Notes: a model not told the origin generated them from the sequence alone. Positions 33,063-45,101 are shown, numbered from the stretch's first letter. The stretch: 64,000 nucleotides of DNA from Tricholoma matsutake (GCA_026075535.2 AP026542.1:7812001-7876000), one strand, 5' to 3'. A program made the numbers and translations.

Positions 33063-33070
<8 letters not shown>
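31444..33070 (-). pseudogene. LINE L8 ORF2: thumb, RNase H, C-terminus
   Basis: The stretch 32679-31444 is open: ESIAGLLPMQ, VAVDASVPTDAKYQ, ELFALQLGVS, SDSTMGIESL, AHDVATS and the CWCLG...HLLRVC knuckle, ending in FMDN and then running into L7's 5' end. Upstream, stops at about 32697 and 32928 (TGA, where sister copies have AGA and CGG or CGC) break the thumb. Confidence 0.7.
33059..33070 (+). repeat. Target-site duplication of TME-7
   Basis: CTCCTTGCCCTT here matches CTCCTCGCCCTT at 37152-37163 with one difference, on the two sides of TME-7. The mismatch suggests this insertion is older than the others. Confidence 0.75.
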
Positions 33071-33093
<23 letters not shown>

Positions 33094-33700
33094 GGGTCAA
33101 CAATTTATAACGCGGGGCTCGATTGCAGGATACAAACTTGGGTACTACTATAACTACATATTCCCCTCACCCATCTCCTACCCAGGTCCTTGTTTTAGCC
33201 ACTTTAGGCAGGCAGTGCCACAGACGTTGGCCTCTCAGCCAGGAAAGGCAATAATCCGGAGGGGGAGCCCCCCCTCCCGAAGCTAGCCATTAGATCGCCC
33301 ACTGGAGCAAAATGGTCCCCCAGCTACATGTCCGACCAAAGTCAGACCAGGCGCAGCAGTGTTAATTCACCGTAAATCCCCCCTTGCGGGAGGAATAACC
33401 ATCTGCATATTTCCAGCCAACAAGGGTTCACCACCCCAGACGAATGAGGTGGACCATCACCATGTTGTGCACGAGTGACAGTAGCGAGGCGGGTGGTTGT
33501 TCACCTGGTTATTCACCATGACCGCCGTAAGTAGGGGGCCGAGGCCCCCCTCGAGCAAATGCAAACATGTGCATGCACTCGATGGCATCATCCCCCCCGC
33601 AGCGGGGGGAAGGTATAGGGAGGCGACACCATGTCACCATCCCGATAATGGCCACCAGTTACTTGGTGGCCGTGAATGTAGAGGGGGATAGGCCCCTGTA

Positions 33701-34510
33701 CTAGTTGCGGAGCTGCTGTCCATGAGGACCTCGAGGATGACGGCGCCGTGCTGGGGACGAGGGTTCCCCAGATTGAGGCTCTGATCGAGCAGTGTCCATC
33801 ACTGCATAGGAAGCCCGGAAGGCTGCCAGAGACGTGAGATCCAGAGGTGTCGGAGTGGCTGCTAGTTCCACCGACATCATCTCAGACAGTCGCCAGGTGG
33901 TCGTGAATAACTCCCAGGCCATTTGGCACCATGCATTCCTCTCTGCAGGGGGAATGGCAGATGTACGGACGGTACCAATAAACATGGTCATCGTGTCCAG
34001 TTGGTGTAGCATGGCATGAGAGGTGGCTTCGATTTTCAACCTCTCATTCACAGATAGCGGCACTTCATCCTCCACCAACTCAGGGATGGGGGGCAAAGGC
34101 GGTAACGGGGCAGGGGATGCCTCTGGATAGAAGAGCTCGGCCATGCCGAGCTCCTGTGTATACATGTCCTCACGTTTGAGACTGCGAGTCCATCGTTTAT
34201 GTGCGACATGGACGTCCTGCACCCACAGCACACGGTCTATTGTTTGCCTCAAGGCTAGCTTGGGGCTGCTCTCGGCATAGTTGAGGGCCTCTTGCATAGC
34301 AAGAGAGTCCTCGTCATCCTCAGGGTCAGAGAGGTCTTCTCCAGCCCATAGATCTCTAACTGCCCGTAGGGCAGTAGCTACATCTGGATCGTATCGATCA
34401 TACTGGGTGTCATAGTCTTGGACGTCATCGTCATAGATGTCGCCTGTAATCAGGGAGGGGTTGTGTAGACCCCAGCGTGGTGGTTGGGCTCTGGTTCGCT
34501 GTTTAGGCAT
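33701..34510 (-). CDS. TME protein, group A, 269 aa, unknown family
   Basis: ATG 34510 opens MPKQRTRAQPPRWG; the stop is at 33701-33703. It has the same plan as the TME-12 protein: basic start, acidic stretch around 57-70 (GEDLSDPEDDED), QELGMAELFYPE, a Pro-rich linker, PELVEDEVPLS, the ERNAWCQMAWELFTTTWRLSE core and a basic tail. Substitutions relative to TME-12 are scattered without a stop, although the TSD has already diverged. No known domain recognised. Confidence 0.7.
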   Translation of the reverse strand: MPKQRTRAQPPRWGLHNPSLITGDIYDDDVQDYDTQYDRYDPDVATALRAVRDLWAGEDLSDPEDDEDSLAMQEALNYAESSPKLALRQTIDRVLWVQDVHVAHKRWTRSLKREDMYTQELGMAELFYPEASPAPLPPLPPIPELVEDEVPLSVNERLKIEATSHAMLHQLDTMTMFIGTVRTSAIPPAERNAWCQMAWELFTTTWRLSEMMSVELAATPTPLDLTSLAAFRASYAVMDTARSEPQSGEPSSPARRRHPRGPHGQQLRN

Positions 34511-34748
34511 AGAGAGTATGTTAGCACTAGTAGGTGATAGTAGAAATCAAGATACGTAGCGTCACATCAATAACAGATGGTCCCTTATCTCAGTTCCGGA
34601 TCCACCCGATACAGCCTCTAAATGCTCCGAGGGGGCAAGCAGGCCGCATACCCTGCTGCCTGGTGGGAGATGATTGAACCCAGGTCATAACACCCTAGAA
34701 GAGTGAGCACCGGAGGTAGAGAATTGGTGGTGAAAAGCGGCCACCAAG

Positions 34749-34800
34749 GTATTTATAAGCACTGCCCAAAGTGTGATATCACACTTTGGTGGGCGCTTAA
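34749..34800. repeat. Short palindromic insert, MITE-like
   Basis: TAAGCACTGCCCAAAGTGTG and its near-complement around GATATC form an imperfect palindrome of about 44 bases in the TME-7 leader. Other TME copies have about 9 different bases at this point (GAGCGTCGA). No transposase is seen. Confidence 0.5.
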
Positions 34801-34933
34801 ACCTAGCCGTCAGAGGGCACCATCGCCCAGCCCCTTTTAACGATGGTGTATTCCAATGGGTAGTCAGTGTAGCATGTCTCTAGTAGTAGAAACTCACAGA
34901 GCATGGAGGCTGGAAGCCTCCCAGACGACCAGC

Positions 34934-34947
34934 AATCCAGTGATAAT
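34934..34947 (+). repeat. Target-site duplication of TME-8
   Basis: AATCCAGTGATAAT recurs at 36760-36773, after the TME-8 poly(A). This shows that TME-8 inserted into TME-7. Confidence 0.9.
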
Positions 34948-36733
34948 CACGCTCCTTGACTTGTTACAACCACCATAAACAGTGGTAAATACTCCTGCTC
35001 GATGTTGGTAGCAACGTCGAGACTGCAATTCTTGTCCGATTTTCGATCGGATTTCACCATCACGAATGCTCTCAGCATCTCCAGGCTTGCCCTGATTTGC
35101 TAAGAGATCCATCCATCCGATCCCCAGGGATGCCCCAGTCATTGTCTTTGACAGTGACTGCTATCTGTCTCGTTCTCCTGGGCTTCAAGGATCCTGACTA
35201 GGTGAGTGTTGTCTATGAAAGAGTAGTCTGGGTCCCTCTGGGGGCTTAGAGTGGGTGTGGGATGCCTGCTTCAATGCTCGCCCAAGTCGACACACTCGTT
35301 TAGTTGGGGGAGGTCTGGCTTAGGGAGAAGGGACATTATCACTGGATTGCTGGTCGTCTGGGAGGCTTCCAGCCTCCATGCTCTGTGAGTTTCTATTACT
35401 AGAGACATGCTACACTGACTACCTGTTGGAATACACCATCGTTAAAAGGGGCTGGGTGATGGTGCCCCCTGGCGGCTAGGTCGACACTCTGGTGGCCACT
35501 ACTCACCACCAACTCTCTACCTCCGGTGCTCACTCTTCTAGGGTGCTATGACCTGGGTTCAATCTTCTCCCACTAGGCAGCAGGATGTGCGGCTTGCTCG
35601 CCCCTTCAGAGCGTTCGGAGGCTGTATCGGGTGGACCCAGAATGTAGATAAGGGACCCGCCGTTATCAATTCCACGCTGTGTATTTTGATTCCTACCATC
35701 ATCTACTAGCATTAACATACACTCTCAATGCCCAAACGGCGAACCAGAGGCCAACCACCACATCGGGGTCTACGCGACCCCGTACTGATCATGGGCAACA
35801 TCTTTGATGATGATGTCCAAGACTACGACACCCGGTTTGTGCAGGACGAATCGGAGGTAGCAGCTGCTCCAGATGGCATGGGAGCTCTTCACCACCACCT
35901 GGCGATTTTCAGGGAGCATGATGGAGTCGCTTCACGTGGCATCAGCTCCCCTCAACCTTATGTCTCTGGCAGCCTTCCAGGCTTCCTATGCGGCGATGCA
36001 GGTGGCTTAGTCTGCTCCACCAGCGGCAGAGCCTCCAACTGAGGAACCCTTGTCCCCGGAACGGCGTCGTTGTCCTGGTGGGCCTCGCCAATGACCACAC
36101 CGAGCTTGAAGAACGGGAACCTCCCCTTCTCTTCACTGCCCACCAGGGCCGTTGTTGGGATGGTGACAATATGTTGCCTCCCTCTACCTTCCCCCCACTG
36201 CGGGGGGGATGATGTCATTGAGTGCATGCTCAGAGTAGCATATGCTCGAGGGGGGGCCTCGACCCCCTACTTACAGTAGCTCCGGTGAATAACCAGCTAT
36301 GGCAGTTCCAGTGAACAACCAGCTGCCTCATCACTGTCACCCGTGCTTGGACACGGTGATGGTCCACCTCATTTGCGTGGGGTGGTCAACCCTCGTTGTC
36401 TGGTGAAAGACGGTTACTCTTCCCGCAAGGGAGGACTTACGGTGAATTGACACTGCTTGCGCCTGATCTGACTTCGGTTGGATATGTGGCTGGGGGGACT
36501 GAGATAGCACCAGACGGCAAACTAACAGCTAGCGTCTGCAGGGGGGGCCCCTCCCCTACAGATTATTGCCTTTCCTGTCTGAGAGGACAACACTGGTATG
36601 CCCACCATAACATGGCTTCTGCAAGAGACCTGGTGTGGGATGTGGACATAGGAAATGCGTAGTCTTAGTAGTACCTTGTTTATATCTTGACCCGCAGACT
36701 GCAATCGAGCCCTGCATTATAAATTGTTGACCC

Positions 36734-36760
<27 letters not shown>
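34948..36760 (+). mobile_element. TME-8: internally deleted element with TSD
   Basis: The 1,813-base sense element starts CA plus CGCTCCTTGACTTGTTAC and ends with 27 A (36734-36760). The tail stem reads GCAG/CTGC where most copies have GCGG/CCGC, which preserves pairing. The ORF is deleted in the middle. It inserted in the opposite orientation in the leader of TME-7. Confidence 0.9.
35728..36042 (+). pseudogene. TME protein ORF, internally deleted
   Basis: ATG 35728 opens MPKRRTRGQPPHRGL and keeps the first ~48 residues. It then jumps to the sequence encoding MAWELFTTTWR, but in another frame, and stops at 36042. About 430 bases are missing. It differs from the group C deletion, so at least two ORF-defective lineages exist. 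Confidence 0.65.
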
Positions 36761-36764
<4 letters not shown>

Positions 36765-37151
36765 AGTGATAATGTCTCTCCTCTCTAAGCCAGACCTCCC
36801 CCAACTAACCGAGTGTGTCGACTTGGGCGAGCATTGAAGCAGGCATCCCACACCCACTCTAAGCCCCCAGAGGGACCCAGACTACTCTTTTGTAGACAAC
36901 ACTTACCTAGTCAGGATCCTCGAACGAGACAGATAGCAGTCACTGTCAGAGACAATGACCAGGGCATCCCTGGGGATCAGATGGACGGATCTCTTAGCAA
37001 ATCAGGGCAAGCCTGGAGACGCTGAGAGTGTTTGTGATGGTGAAATCCGATCAAAAATCGGACCAAAATTGAAGTCTCGACGTTGCTACCAACGTCGAGC
37101 AGGAGTGTTTACCACTGTTTATGGTGGTTGTAACAAGTCAAGGAGTGTTGT

Positions 37152-39264
37152 CTCCTCGCCCTTGAGAAGTGAAATATCTCTGACTTGTCATGTTCCAGGA
37201 CAAGTCCAAGGGAGGTGAACGCCTGGAAAATCCAGCTGTACGCTTCTTTGAGAAGGGGGAGAGAGATCGACACTTCTGCTGATGTCACTTCTGCTGAAGA
37301 GCTTCATAATGGGCATCAGATATAACACCGATAAGACTGGGGACAAGGCAGACCCTTGCCCCACTCCCACATCGGCTGCAAAAGAGCCAGATGAGAAAGT
37401 GTTCCATTTGTAGGTCGTCTTGCGACCGACCAGATATGAACGGAAGAAATTCACTACTTGCGCAGGGAATCCCGACTGAGAGATTATCTCCAGAAGAACC
37501 TGGTGGTTCAAGGAGGGGAAGAATTGGGCAATGTTGAAGGTGACAACATCCTTTGGCCCATCCTGCCCTGACAAGATGGGTGAGGTATATTCCTGCATCC
37601 TCAGTGGAACGCTGGGCGACGCCTCTGAACTGGTTCTGTTCAAAGGCTTCATGTGCAACTCTGTTGAATTGAAGTCGTCTAGACAACATCTTCTCGACTA
37701 ATTTGCCCAGAGTGTTCAGCAGCCCAATGGGCCTGAACGACTTTGGGGTAGAATAATTAGGTTTCCCTGGTTTTGGGATGATTACCGACAGGGATTCCTT
37801 GAAGTGAGCCAGCCAATGGCCAGCAGTGATACAAGCCTCAGCGACGCGGGTGATGAGACCTGCCACCTCTGGGTTGCTACACCAGTGTTTTAGGTGCAAC
37901 CATGTAACATGATCGGGACCTGGAGCGGATCGGGAAGAACATGCATTAAGCGCTTCTTTCATTTCTGTGATGGAGAACGGGACCCAGACCCTTTCAGGCA
38001 CCAGATCAAGTTCATCTAGAATGCTCAGATCGACTACTCAATCTGAGGCAGCATTGTAGGACCCATCAAGGGCAGCCCAGAGAGAATCCAAATCATTGCA
38101 AGGTTCTCCCCGATAGGAGATCGCCTCGTACGATGGAAGGTTTCATTGATGAGTCCAGGACATGAGGTCCCAGGGTCATCTGTTCATCATAGCCACTTCT
38201 TGGATATGGTCATCGAAGAAATCACGCTTTGCATGTTGCATGACTTTCCTGTAGTGCTTCCAGTCCTCCTTGTCTTGGGAGGCTCTGTAAGCATCTAAGG
38301 CACCACTGCATTCGTCTGTCCACCAACCTTTGGACAACTTGCCGAGGCGAGATTCCTTGGCATGGTTTTCCCATGCCTTGTTTAAAATTGTTGATATCGC
38401 CGAGACGACATTATCGATTTCTGCTGATGTATTTCCATGCCAGCCAAGCCACGGAGTTAAAGCGGAGGAGACAGCATCCCGATATGATGCTTCCTCCTCG
38501 GATCCTTTTTTGATGGACCACTTGGTAACTGGGACCAAAGATCCCAGGCCAGGTAGCGTTAATGTCAGAGGGGCGTGGTCAGATGTCCCCCTGGCTTCAG
38601 GTATGATATCACAGTATAATACGAATCTGAGATCCGTAGGTACGAACATCAGGTCGATCACCGTGGGGTGAAAGCCCTGTTGAGGGGGGAAGTGAGTGGG
38701 GCCCTCCACTACTGGAAGGGCTCTAGTCAGGCCTAGTGCCGTCGCCGTTTCCACTAAGTGGTCAGCATGGATTGAGTGTTCAGGCCCCTGGGGGTCCCAG
38801 GAGGCATGTCTCACATTGAAATCGCCACACATGAAGTGTAAGCGTGGGATCGTCATGACACTTTCATAAAGAAGTGTGATGGCTGAGTGCTGGCTGTCTG
38901 AATAGACGTTAGCGAGTAGCATGACATCTTCCCCTATTCCCAGTGAGAACAGGAGAATGTCACGATCATTGATCAGATCTCGGCGGAGACCTGGTCTGAG
39001 ATTAGCGATGCTGTTCGTAAAGTAGACAGCGATGCGTGGGGGGGTGTCAATCCCTGATGGTCGCACTAAGGTACCCCAGTTGGGGCTCATTGGTGCGCCG
39101 ATAACTTCTTCCCCTTCCCTGTTGTGGGCAGAAGGGGTGTGTCTTATGAGTCTCCAAGGAGGCTCCTGAATGAAAAGCAGATCATAGTCATCTACAAAGT
39201 CCGCCAGTAATGAGTCCATGTAACCTCAATTTCTGTTTACATTTTGACTAAATATGCGTAACTG
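37152..39264 (-). pseudogene. LINE L8 ORF2: endonuclease and RT, YVDD deleted
   Basis: The endonuclease part is open from codon ~20 (39219: MDSLLADFVDDYDLLFIQEPPW, GDFNVRHASW, SDHAPL). A TGA at about 39225 replaces the conserved Trp of NRNWGYM. In the RT, a deletion near 37262 removes about 60 bases, so VDL joins PLL and the whole YVDD motif is gone. Frameshifts occur near 37550. This RT is inactive. Confidence 0.75.
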
Positions 39265-39289
39265 TGGGGTAGATCTAAGCCTGTCCCTC

Positions 39290-40747
39290 ATTTACATCCG
39301 GCCACCATGTCCTGCGGGATGGTAAGCAGGAGGAGAGCGAGAATTATGTCTTGCACTCACCTCGTCATAGCGAGCCTTGATCCAATCACGGTCAAAGCAA
39401 TGTCGCCAAAAATTGCACCGACGATCATCGGATGCATGGTTCTTCCGGCAATTTAGACACCTAGCCAGGTGAGGACAGGCCACCCCCTCTGGGGTGGCTG
39501 GGATAGGAGGGTTCGCCTTGGCGTTTCCCTTACAGCACCTGGCCAGAGCACGATGGTGCTCTTTCTAGTGTGGACCTGCGCAGATCGGGCATTTCAACTG
39601 CGGTGCTCTGCATGCCGGGGTGGGATGGCCCCATTTCCAGCAGCGTTGGCACAGTGGGAGGCCAGGGTTTGCCCTGGCTGCCCTAACGTAGGCGACATAG
39701 CGTCCAAACTGGACACCACGACCGATGAGAGCCTTAGCTCGTGCACCACTGACTGAATCAGTGATGTTTAGATATACGGTGCACGTATCCAACATCTTTG
39801 AGTCACATACTACCCGTGGGGGGACCTGTAACACCATGAGGTCCGAAATTCTGGACTTTCCTAGGTGGGCGATAACAACATCAGGCATGATAGCCTTGTT
39901 GTTGGCAATAAAAGGCATGTCGACCAGCTTTAGGTACGACATAGACGTAGGTAGCGCAGCATTGACTTGCAATGCAAAGGGGAAGGCTTTGTGGGCCGCC
40001 TCCTTGAAATGCCATAGGTCCTCTTTCGAGGCAACTACGTCTGTGGACACCGAGAGAGTTCCGGTGTGAAAGATAACCGACTGTGCCACTAACTTGGAGT
40101 GGTGCAGTCCTAACGTTGTCTGGACATGGTCCAGAAAGTCTGCAGGGTTCATTCCTTCCTCGAGGGGAGGTCGAACGTGTACTAGGACTTGTCATCTCAA
40201 AGGTCCATGGACAGTGGGCAAAGGCTTTGCGGCCTTTGGCTTGGAGGGGCCGACGTGCTGCTGAATGTCAGCCAGCTTGTTGGTTGGAAGTTCAGGGAAG
40301 GCTTTGGCTAATCGCACAAGGCCATCCATGGAGGTGTTAGGTGCTCATCCCCCAGGGAAATGAGTGACCTGAGCAAAGAACCCCTTGCCCGAAGGTTTGG
40401 TTGACCAGTTCACAGGGGGGGGAGGACCCCTGCCCCACAACGAAGAGACACCCCCTGCTGGAGGTTTAGGAAGAGGTCGAGCCCCTCTTGGGCCTCAGGT
40501 CCTCGCAGATTTGTGAGGGGGGGGCATGGCCCATCCCATCCCTCCAGATGGTCCGTTCTTGGGACGTTGTGTGGATCATTGGTGATGGTCTCCGACCTAG
40601 GTCATTTCCCAGCCCCAGCTACCCTGTCTATGGCTCTTCAGAGGGTTGTGTTCCCTGAATCATGGTCGAAACCAACTGTGGCTGCTGCATTGAGCACCGC
40701 ACCCAGTTGTTCTGCAATCGTCTGCCGTTGTTCAGCAGTTGGTCGTC
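39290..40747 (-). pseudogene. LINE L8 ORF1, 5'-truncated and broken
   Basis: The fragment holds CPICAGPH, CLNCRKNHASDDRRC and the RRM-like part (VDMPFIANNKAIMPD...), in pieces (40152-39565, 39483-39292), with stops such as one in the PSRRQ region. The 5' part is replaced by the copia LTR at 40748. TAA and the ORF2 ATG adjoin near 39292. Confidence 0.65.
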
Positions 40748-40912
40748 TGTCTCCTTCTCGCAGTGGCAGGGTAACCGGAACAAGAAGCTAGAAGGGAACA
40801 GAAGAGACCTCAGTGGTTGGGAAACACTATATTGAGTAGTAGCTACCTAGAAGGGAATAGAAGAGCTACTACAAGTAAGTAACGAGTATAACGAAGTAGG
40901 GTACAATAGACT

Positions 40913-40925
40913 TACACCTCAGTGG
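40913..40925 (+). repeat. Target-site duplication of TME-9
   Basis: TACACCTCAGTGG is repeated at 45442-45454 on the other side. The target lies in the stem of the LTR hairpin. Confidence 0.9.
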
Positions 40926-41558
40926 TTTTTTTTTTTTTTTGGGTCAAAAATTTATAACGCGGGGCTCGAACGCAGTCCGCGGAGCGGGGTACAAACTTGG
41001 GTACTACTCTGTCTATGCGTTCCCCTCGCCCATCTCCCACCCAGGTCCCCGTTTTAGCCACTTTAGGTGGGCATTGCCACAGACGTTGGCCTCTCAGCCA
41101 GGAAAGGCAATAATCTGGAGGGGGAGCCCCCCCTCCCGAAGCTAGCCATTAGGTCGTCAGCTGGTGCGGAACGGTCCCCCAGCCACATATCCAACCGAAG
41201 TCAGATCAGGCGCAGCTGTGTTAATTCACTGTAAATCCCCCCTTGCGGGAGGAATAACCGTCCGCATGTTCCCAGCCAACAAGGGTTGACCACCCCAGGC
41301 AAATGAGGTGGACCATCACTGTGCCTGCGCATGAGTGATGAAAATGAGGTAGCTGGTTATTCACCTGGTTACTCACCGGAACTACCATAGGCAGGGGGCC
41401 AAGGCCCCCCTCGAGCAAGTGCCAACACATGCACGCGCTTGATGACAACGTCCCCCCCGCAGCGGGGAGAAGGTGTAGGGTAATGGCTAAGCGTAATTGT
41501 CCCGATAACGGCCACCACTCCTGTGATGGGCGTATATGTGGAGGGGTGGTTCCCCTTC

Positions 41559-42395
41559 TTAGTAGCGACACTGCTGTGCTCGAGGACCTCGAGGACGATG
41601 GCAACGTGCTGGGGACAAGGGTTCCCCAGATTGAGGCTCTGATTGAGCTGCTAGCATCGCCGCATAGGAAGCTCGAAAGGCTGCCGGAGATGTGAGATCG
41701 AGAGGTGACGCGGCAGCTGCTAGTTCTGCCAACATCGTCTCAGACAATCGCCATGTGGCTGTGAATAATTCCCAGGCCATCTGACGCCATATGTTCCTCT
41801 CCGTAAGAGGGATGGCAGACACTCAGATGGTACCAACGAAAATTGTCATTGCCTCCAGTAGATGTAGAAACCCATGAGAGGCGGCTGTTAATTCCACCCT
41901 CTCATCTCTCGACAATGGAGGCTCATCCTCCACCAACTCTGGGATGGCAGATGAACCCGGTGAAGTGGGGAGGGGTGGCACAGATTGCTCCTGCTGCCCC
42001 TCTGGATAAAGGAGCTCGGCAATGCCGAGCTCCCGATTGTTGTTGGCCTCGAGCCCAAGCTTGAGAGCCAGATTACTCGTATCGTTGGCCACCTGCTGTG
42101 ACCACAAGACGCGGTTTATAGTCTCCTGCGAGGCTAGCTCGGTGAGACCTGGGATAAATTTGACGTCTCCACCCATGGCAGAGTCGTCAACTTCTGATAG
42201 GTCGGAGTCGTCGTCCTCCGACCATAGATTGTGGAGCTGGTTGTCCACATCAGAGTCCCATCCACCCAAAGAGATGTGACCGAACTCTGGGAGATAGTCG
42301 TCGTCGAAGTCTGCAACATTGAAATTGGAGTGTAAGAGGGGGTCGCTGTGTGCCACCCGGTGTCGAATTCGCGCTCTACGGTTTGCAGAGGGCAT
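41559..42395 (-). pseudogene. TME protein ORF, group B, one frameshift
   Basis: ATG 42395 opens MPSANRRARIRH, open for about 190 codons to VGTI at 41823. The core then continues in another frame (41822-41559): MSAIPLTERNIWRQMAWELFTATWRLSE and the tail RGPRAQQCRY. A single indel near 41822 separates them. Otherwise all group B motifs are present. Confidence 0.65.
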
Positions 42396-42831
42396 TGAGG
42401 ATGATTTAGCAAAGTAGATGACGGTAGAAGTCAAGATATGTAGCGTGATAACAATAACAGATGGTCCCTTATCTCAATTCCGGATCCACCCGATATAGCC
42501 TCCAATCGCTCCGAGGGGACAGACAGGCCGCACATCCTGCTGTCGAGTGGGAGAAGATCGAACCCAGGTCATACCACCCCGAAGGAGTGAGCACTGGAGG
42601 TGAGAAGTTGGTGGTGAGTAGCGGCCACCAGAGTGTCGACCTAGCGGTCAGGGGGCACCATCACCCGGCCCCTTTTTAACGATGGTGTATTCCAACGGGT
42701 AGTCAGTGTAGCATGTCTCTAGTAGTAGAAACTCACAAAGCATGGAGGCTGGAAGCCTCCCAGGCGACCAGCAGTCCAGTGAGAGTGTTCCTCCTCCTAA
42801 GCCAGACCTCCCCCAACTAAACGAATGCGAC

Positions 42832-42847
42832 GACATGGGCGAGCATT
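42832..42847 (+). repeat. Target-site duplication of TME-10
   Basis: GACATGGGCGAGCATT recurs at 45102-45117 beyond the 5' end of TME-10, so TME-10 inserted into TME-9. Confidence 0.9.
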
Positions 42848-45101
42848 TTTTTTTTTTTTTTTTGGGTCAACAATTTATAACGCGGGGCTCGATCGCAGTC
42901 CGCGGAGCAGGGTACAAACTAGGGTACTACTATATCTACGCGTTCCCCTCGCCCATCTCCCACCCAGGTCCTCGTTTTAGCCACTTTAGGCGGGCAGTGC
43001 CACAGACGTTGGCCTCTCAGCCAGGAAAGGCAATAATCCGGAGGGGAAGCCTCCCCCTCCTGAAGCTAGCCATTAGGTCGCCCACTGGTACCAACCAGTC
43101 CCCCGGCCACATATCCAACCGAAGTCAGATCAGGCGCAGTGGTGTCAATTCACCGTAAATCCCCCCTTGCGGGAGGAATAACCGATAGCCTACTTCCAGC
43201 CAGCGAGGATTGACCACCCCAGACGAATGGGGTGGACCATCACCGTGTTTGCGCACGAGTGACAGAGATGTGGTAGCTGGTTGTTCACCTGGTTATTCAC
43301 CGGAACTACCGTAGGCAGGGGGGCCGAGGCCCCCCTTCGAGCAAATGCCGACATGTGCATGCACTCGATGACAACGTCCCTCCCGCAGCGGGGGGAAGGT
43401 GGAGGGAAGCGACAAAATGTCACTATCCCGATATCGGCCACCAATTATTTGGTGGGCGTGGTTGTGGAGGGGTGTTCCCCTATAGGTTGTGGCGCGGCTG
43501 TCTCTGAGGACCTCGAGGATGACGGCATCATGATGAGGACGAGGGTTCCTCATGATGGAGCTCTGCATGAGCTGCCTGCCTAGCCGCGTAGGAAGCCCTG
43601 AAGGCTGCTGGTGACGTGAGATCGAGAGGCAATCCGGCAGCTGCTAGTTCTGCCGACATTGGCTCGGACAATCGCCAGGTGGTTGTGAATAGTTCCCATG
43701 CCATCTGGCGCCATGCATTCCTCTCTATGAGCGGAACGGCGGATACTCGGACGGTACCGACGAAAATCGTCATAGCCTCCAGTAAATGTAGAAAGCCATG
43801 AGAGGTGGACGTTATGTCCATCCTCTCATCTCTCGACAACGGAGGCTCATCCTCCACAAACTCTGGGATGGCGGATGAACCCGGTGATGTGGGGAGGGGT
43901 GGCGCAGATTGCTCCTGCTGCCCCTCCGGATAGAGGAGCTCGGCGATGCCGAGCTCTTGATTGTTGTTGGCCTCGAGCCCGAGCTCGAGAGCCAGATCAT
44001 GCACCTCATCGGCTATCACTTGTGATGCCAAGAAGCGGTTTATCGTCTCCTGCAAGGCTAGCTCGGTGAGACCCGGAATGAATTCGATGTCTCCGCCGGT
44101 GGCAGAGCCGTCATCGTCGTCTGGCAGGTCGGAGGAGTCATCCTCCGCCCAAAGATTGTGGAACTGGTTAGCCACATCAGAGTCCCATCCACTCAGGGAG
44201 ATGTGTCTGAACTCTGGGAGGTAGTTGTTGTCGAAGTCTGCGAAGTCGGCGTTTGTGTATAGGAGGGGGTCGCCATGAGCCGCCTGGTGTCGAGTTCGCG
44301 CTCTACGGTTTGCAGAGGGCATTGAGGATGACTTAGCACAAGTAGATGACGGTAGAAGTCAAGATACGTAGCGTGATAACAATAACAGACGGTCCCTTAT
44401 CTCAATTCTGGGTCCACCCGACACAGCCTCCAGACGCTCCGAGGGGGCAGGCAGGCCGCAAATCCTGCTGCCGATTGGGAGGGACGATTGAACCCGGTTC
44501 CAAACACCTCAAGGGTGTGAGTGCCGGAGGTAAAGAGTCGGTGGTGAATAGCGGCCACCAGAGCGTCGACCTAGCCACCAGGGGGCACCATTGCCCAGCC
44601 CCTTTTAACGATGGTGTATTCCAATAGGTAGTCAGTGTAGCAGGTCTCTAGATGTAGAAACTCACACAGCATGGAGGTAGGAAGTCTCCCAGACGACCCA
44701 CAATCCAGTGAATATGTCCCTCCTCCTGAACCAGACCTCCCCCAGCTAAACGAATGCGACGACTTGGGCGAGCATTGAAGTAGGCATCCCACACCCACTC
44801 TAAGCCCCCATAGGGGCCCAGACTACTCTTTCATTGCCAGCACTCACCTAACCAGGATCCTCGAAGCCCAGGAGACCGAGACGAATAGCAGACACTGTCA
44901 AAAACAGTGACCGGGGCATCCACAGAGATCGGATGGATGGATCTCTTAGCAAATCAGGGCAAGCCTGGAGATGCCGAGAGCGTTCGTGATGGCGAAATCC
45001 GATCGAAAATCGGACCAAAATTGAAGTGTCGACGTCGCGTGCAACGTTGAGCAGAGGTGTTTACCACTATTTATGGTGGTTGTAACAAGTCAAGGAGCGA
45101 T
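42848..45101 (-). mobile_element. TME-10: complete group B element nested in TME-9
   Basis: About 2.25 kb, antisense: poly(T) to 42863, tail, 3' UTR, ORF (44322-43528), leader, and 5' terminus CGCTCCTTGACTTGTTAC at 45099. It is very close to TME-5 over its whole length, so the two are recent relatives. Confidence 0.93.
43528..44322 (-). CDS. TME protein, group B, 264 aa, tail truncated by TGA
   Basis: ATG 44322 opens MPSANRRARTRHQ. All group B motifs are present, including QELGIAELLYPE and ERNAWRQMAWELFTTTW. The protein stops after EEPSSSS because CGA of TME-5 is TGA here (43528-43530). The Arg-rich tail is therefore lost. If that tail binds nucleic acid, this copy would be impaired. Confidence 0.65.
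   Translation of the reverse strand: MPSANRRARTRHQAAHGDPLLYTNADFADFDNNYLPEFRHISLSGWDSDVANQFHNLWAEDDSSDLPDDDDGSATGGDIEFIPGLTELALQETINRFLASQVIADEVHDLALELGLEANNNQELGIAELLYPEGQQEQSAPPLPTSPGSSAIPEFVEDEPPLSRDERMDITSTSHGFLHLLEAMTIFVGTVRVSAVPLIERNAWRQMAWELFTTTWRLSEPMSAELAAAGLPLDLTSPAAFRASYAARQAAHAELHHEEPSSSS

Larger units (their letters stand above)
33071..37151 (-). mobile_element. TME-7: group A element with TSD, itself interrupted by TME-8
   Basis: Poly(T) (to 33093), tail, 3' UTR, intact ORF (34510-33701) and leader run to 34947; the leader resumes at 36774 and ends at 37147 (CACTCCTTGACTTGTTAC on its own strand). Without TME-8 it is about 2.25 kb. The leader carries a short palindromic insert (34749-34800) that other copies lack. 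Confidence 0.9.
31442..40747 (-). mobile_element. LINE copy L8, interrupted by TME-7/TME-8
   Basis: Antisense LINE covering ORF1 (from ADxRxLTAEQ) to FMDN near the end of ORF2. Its 3' end was displaced by L7 at 31441. TME-7 splits it in the RT thumb with a 12-bp TSD. Its ORF1 5' part is cut at 40747 by the end of the copia LTR. It has lost the RT active site. Confidence 0.85.

Noticed and set aside
33500..33700. CRISPR-like or tandem repeat array in the G/C runs
   Set aside because: These are single hairpins in TME 3' UTRs, repeated only because the elements are repeated; no spacer pattern.
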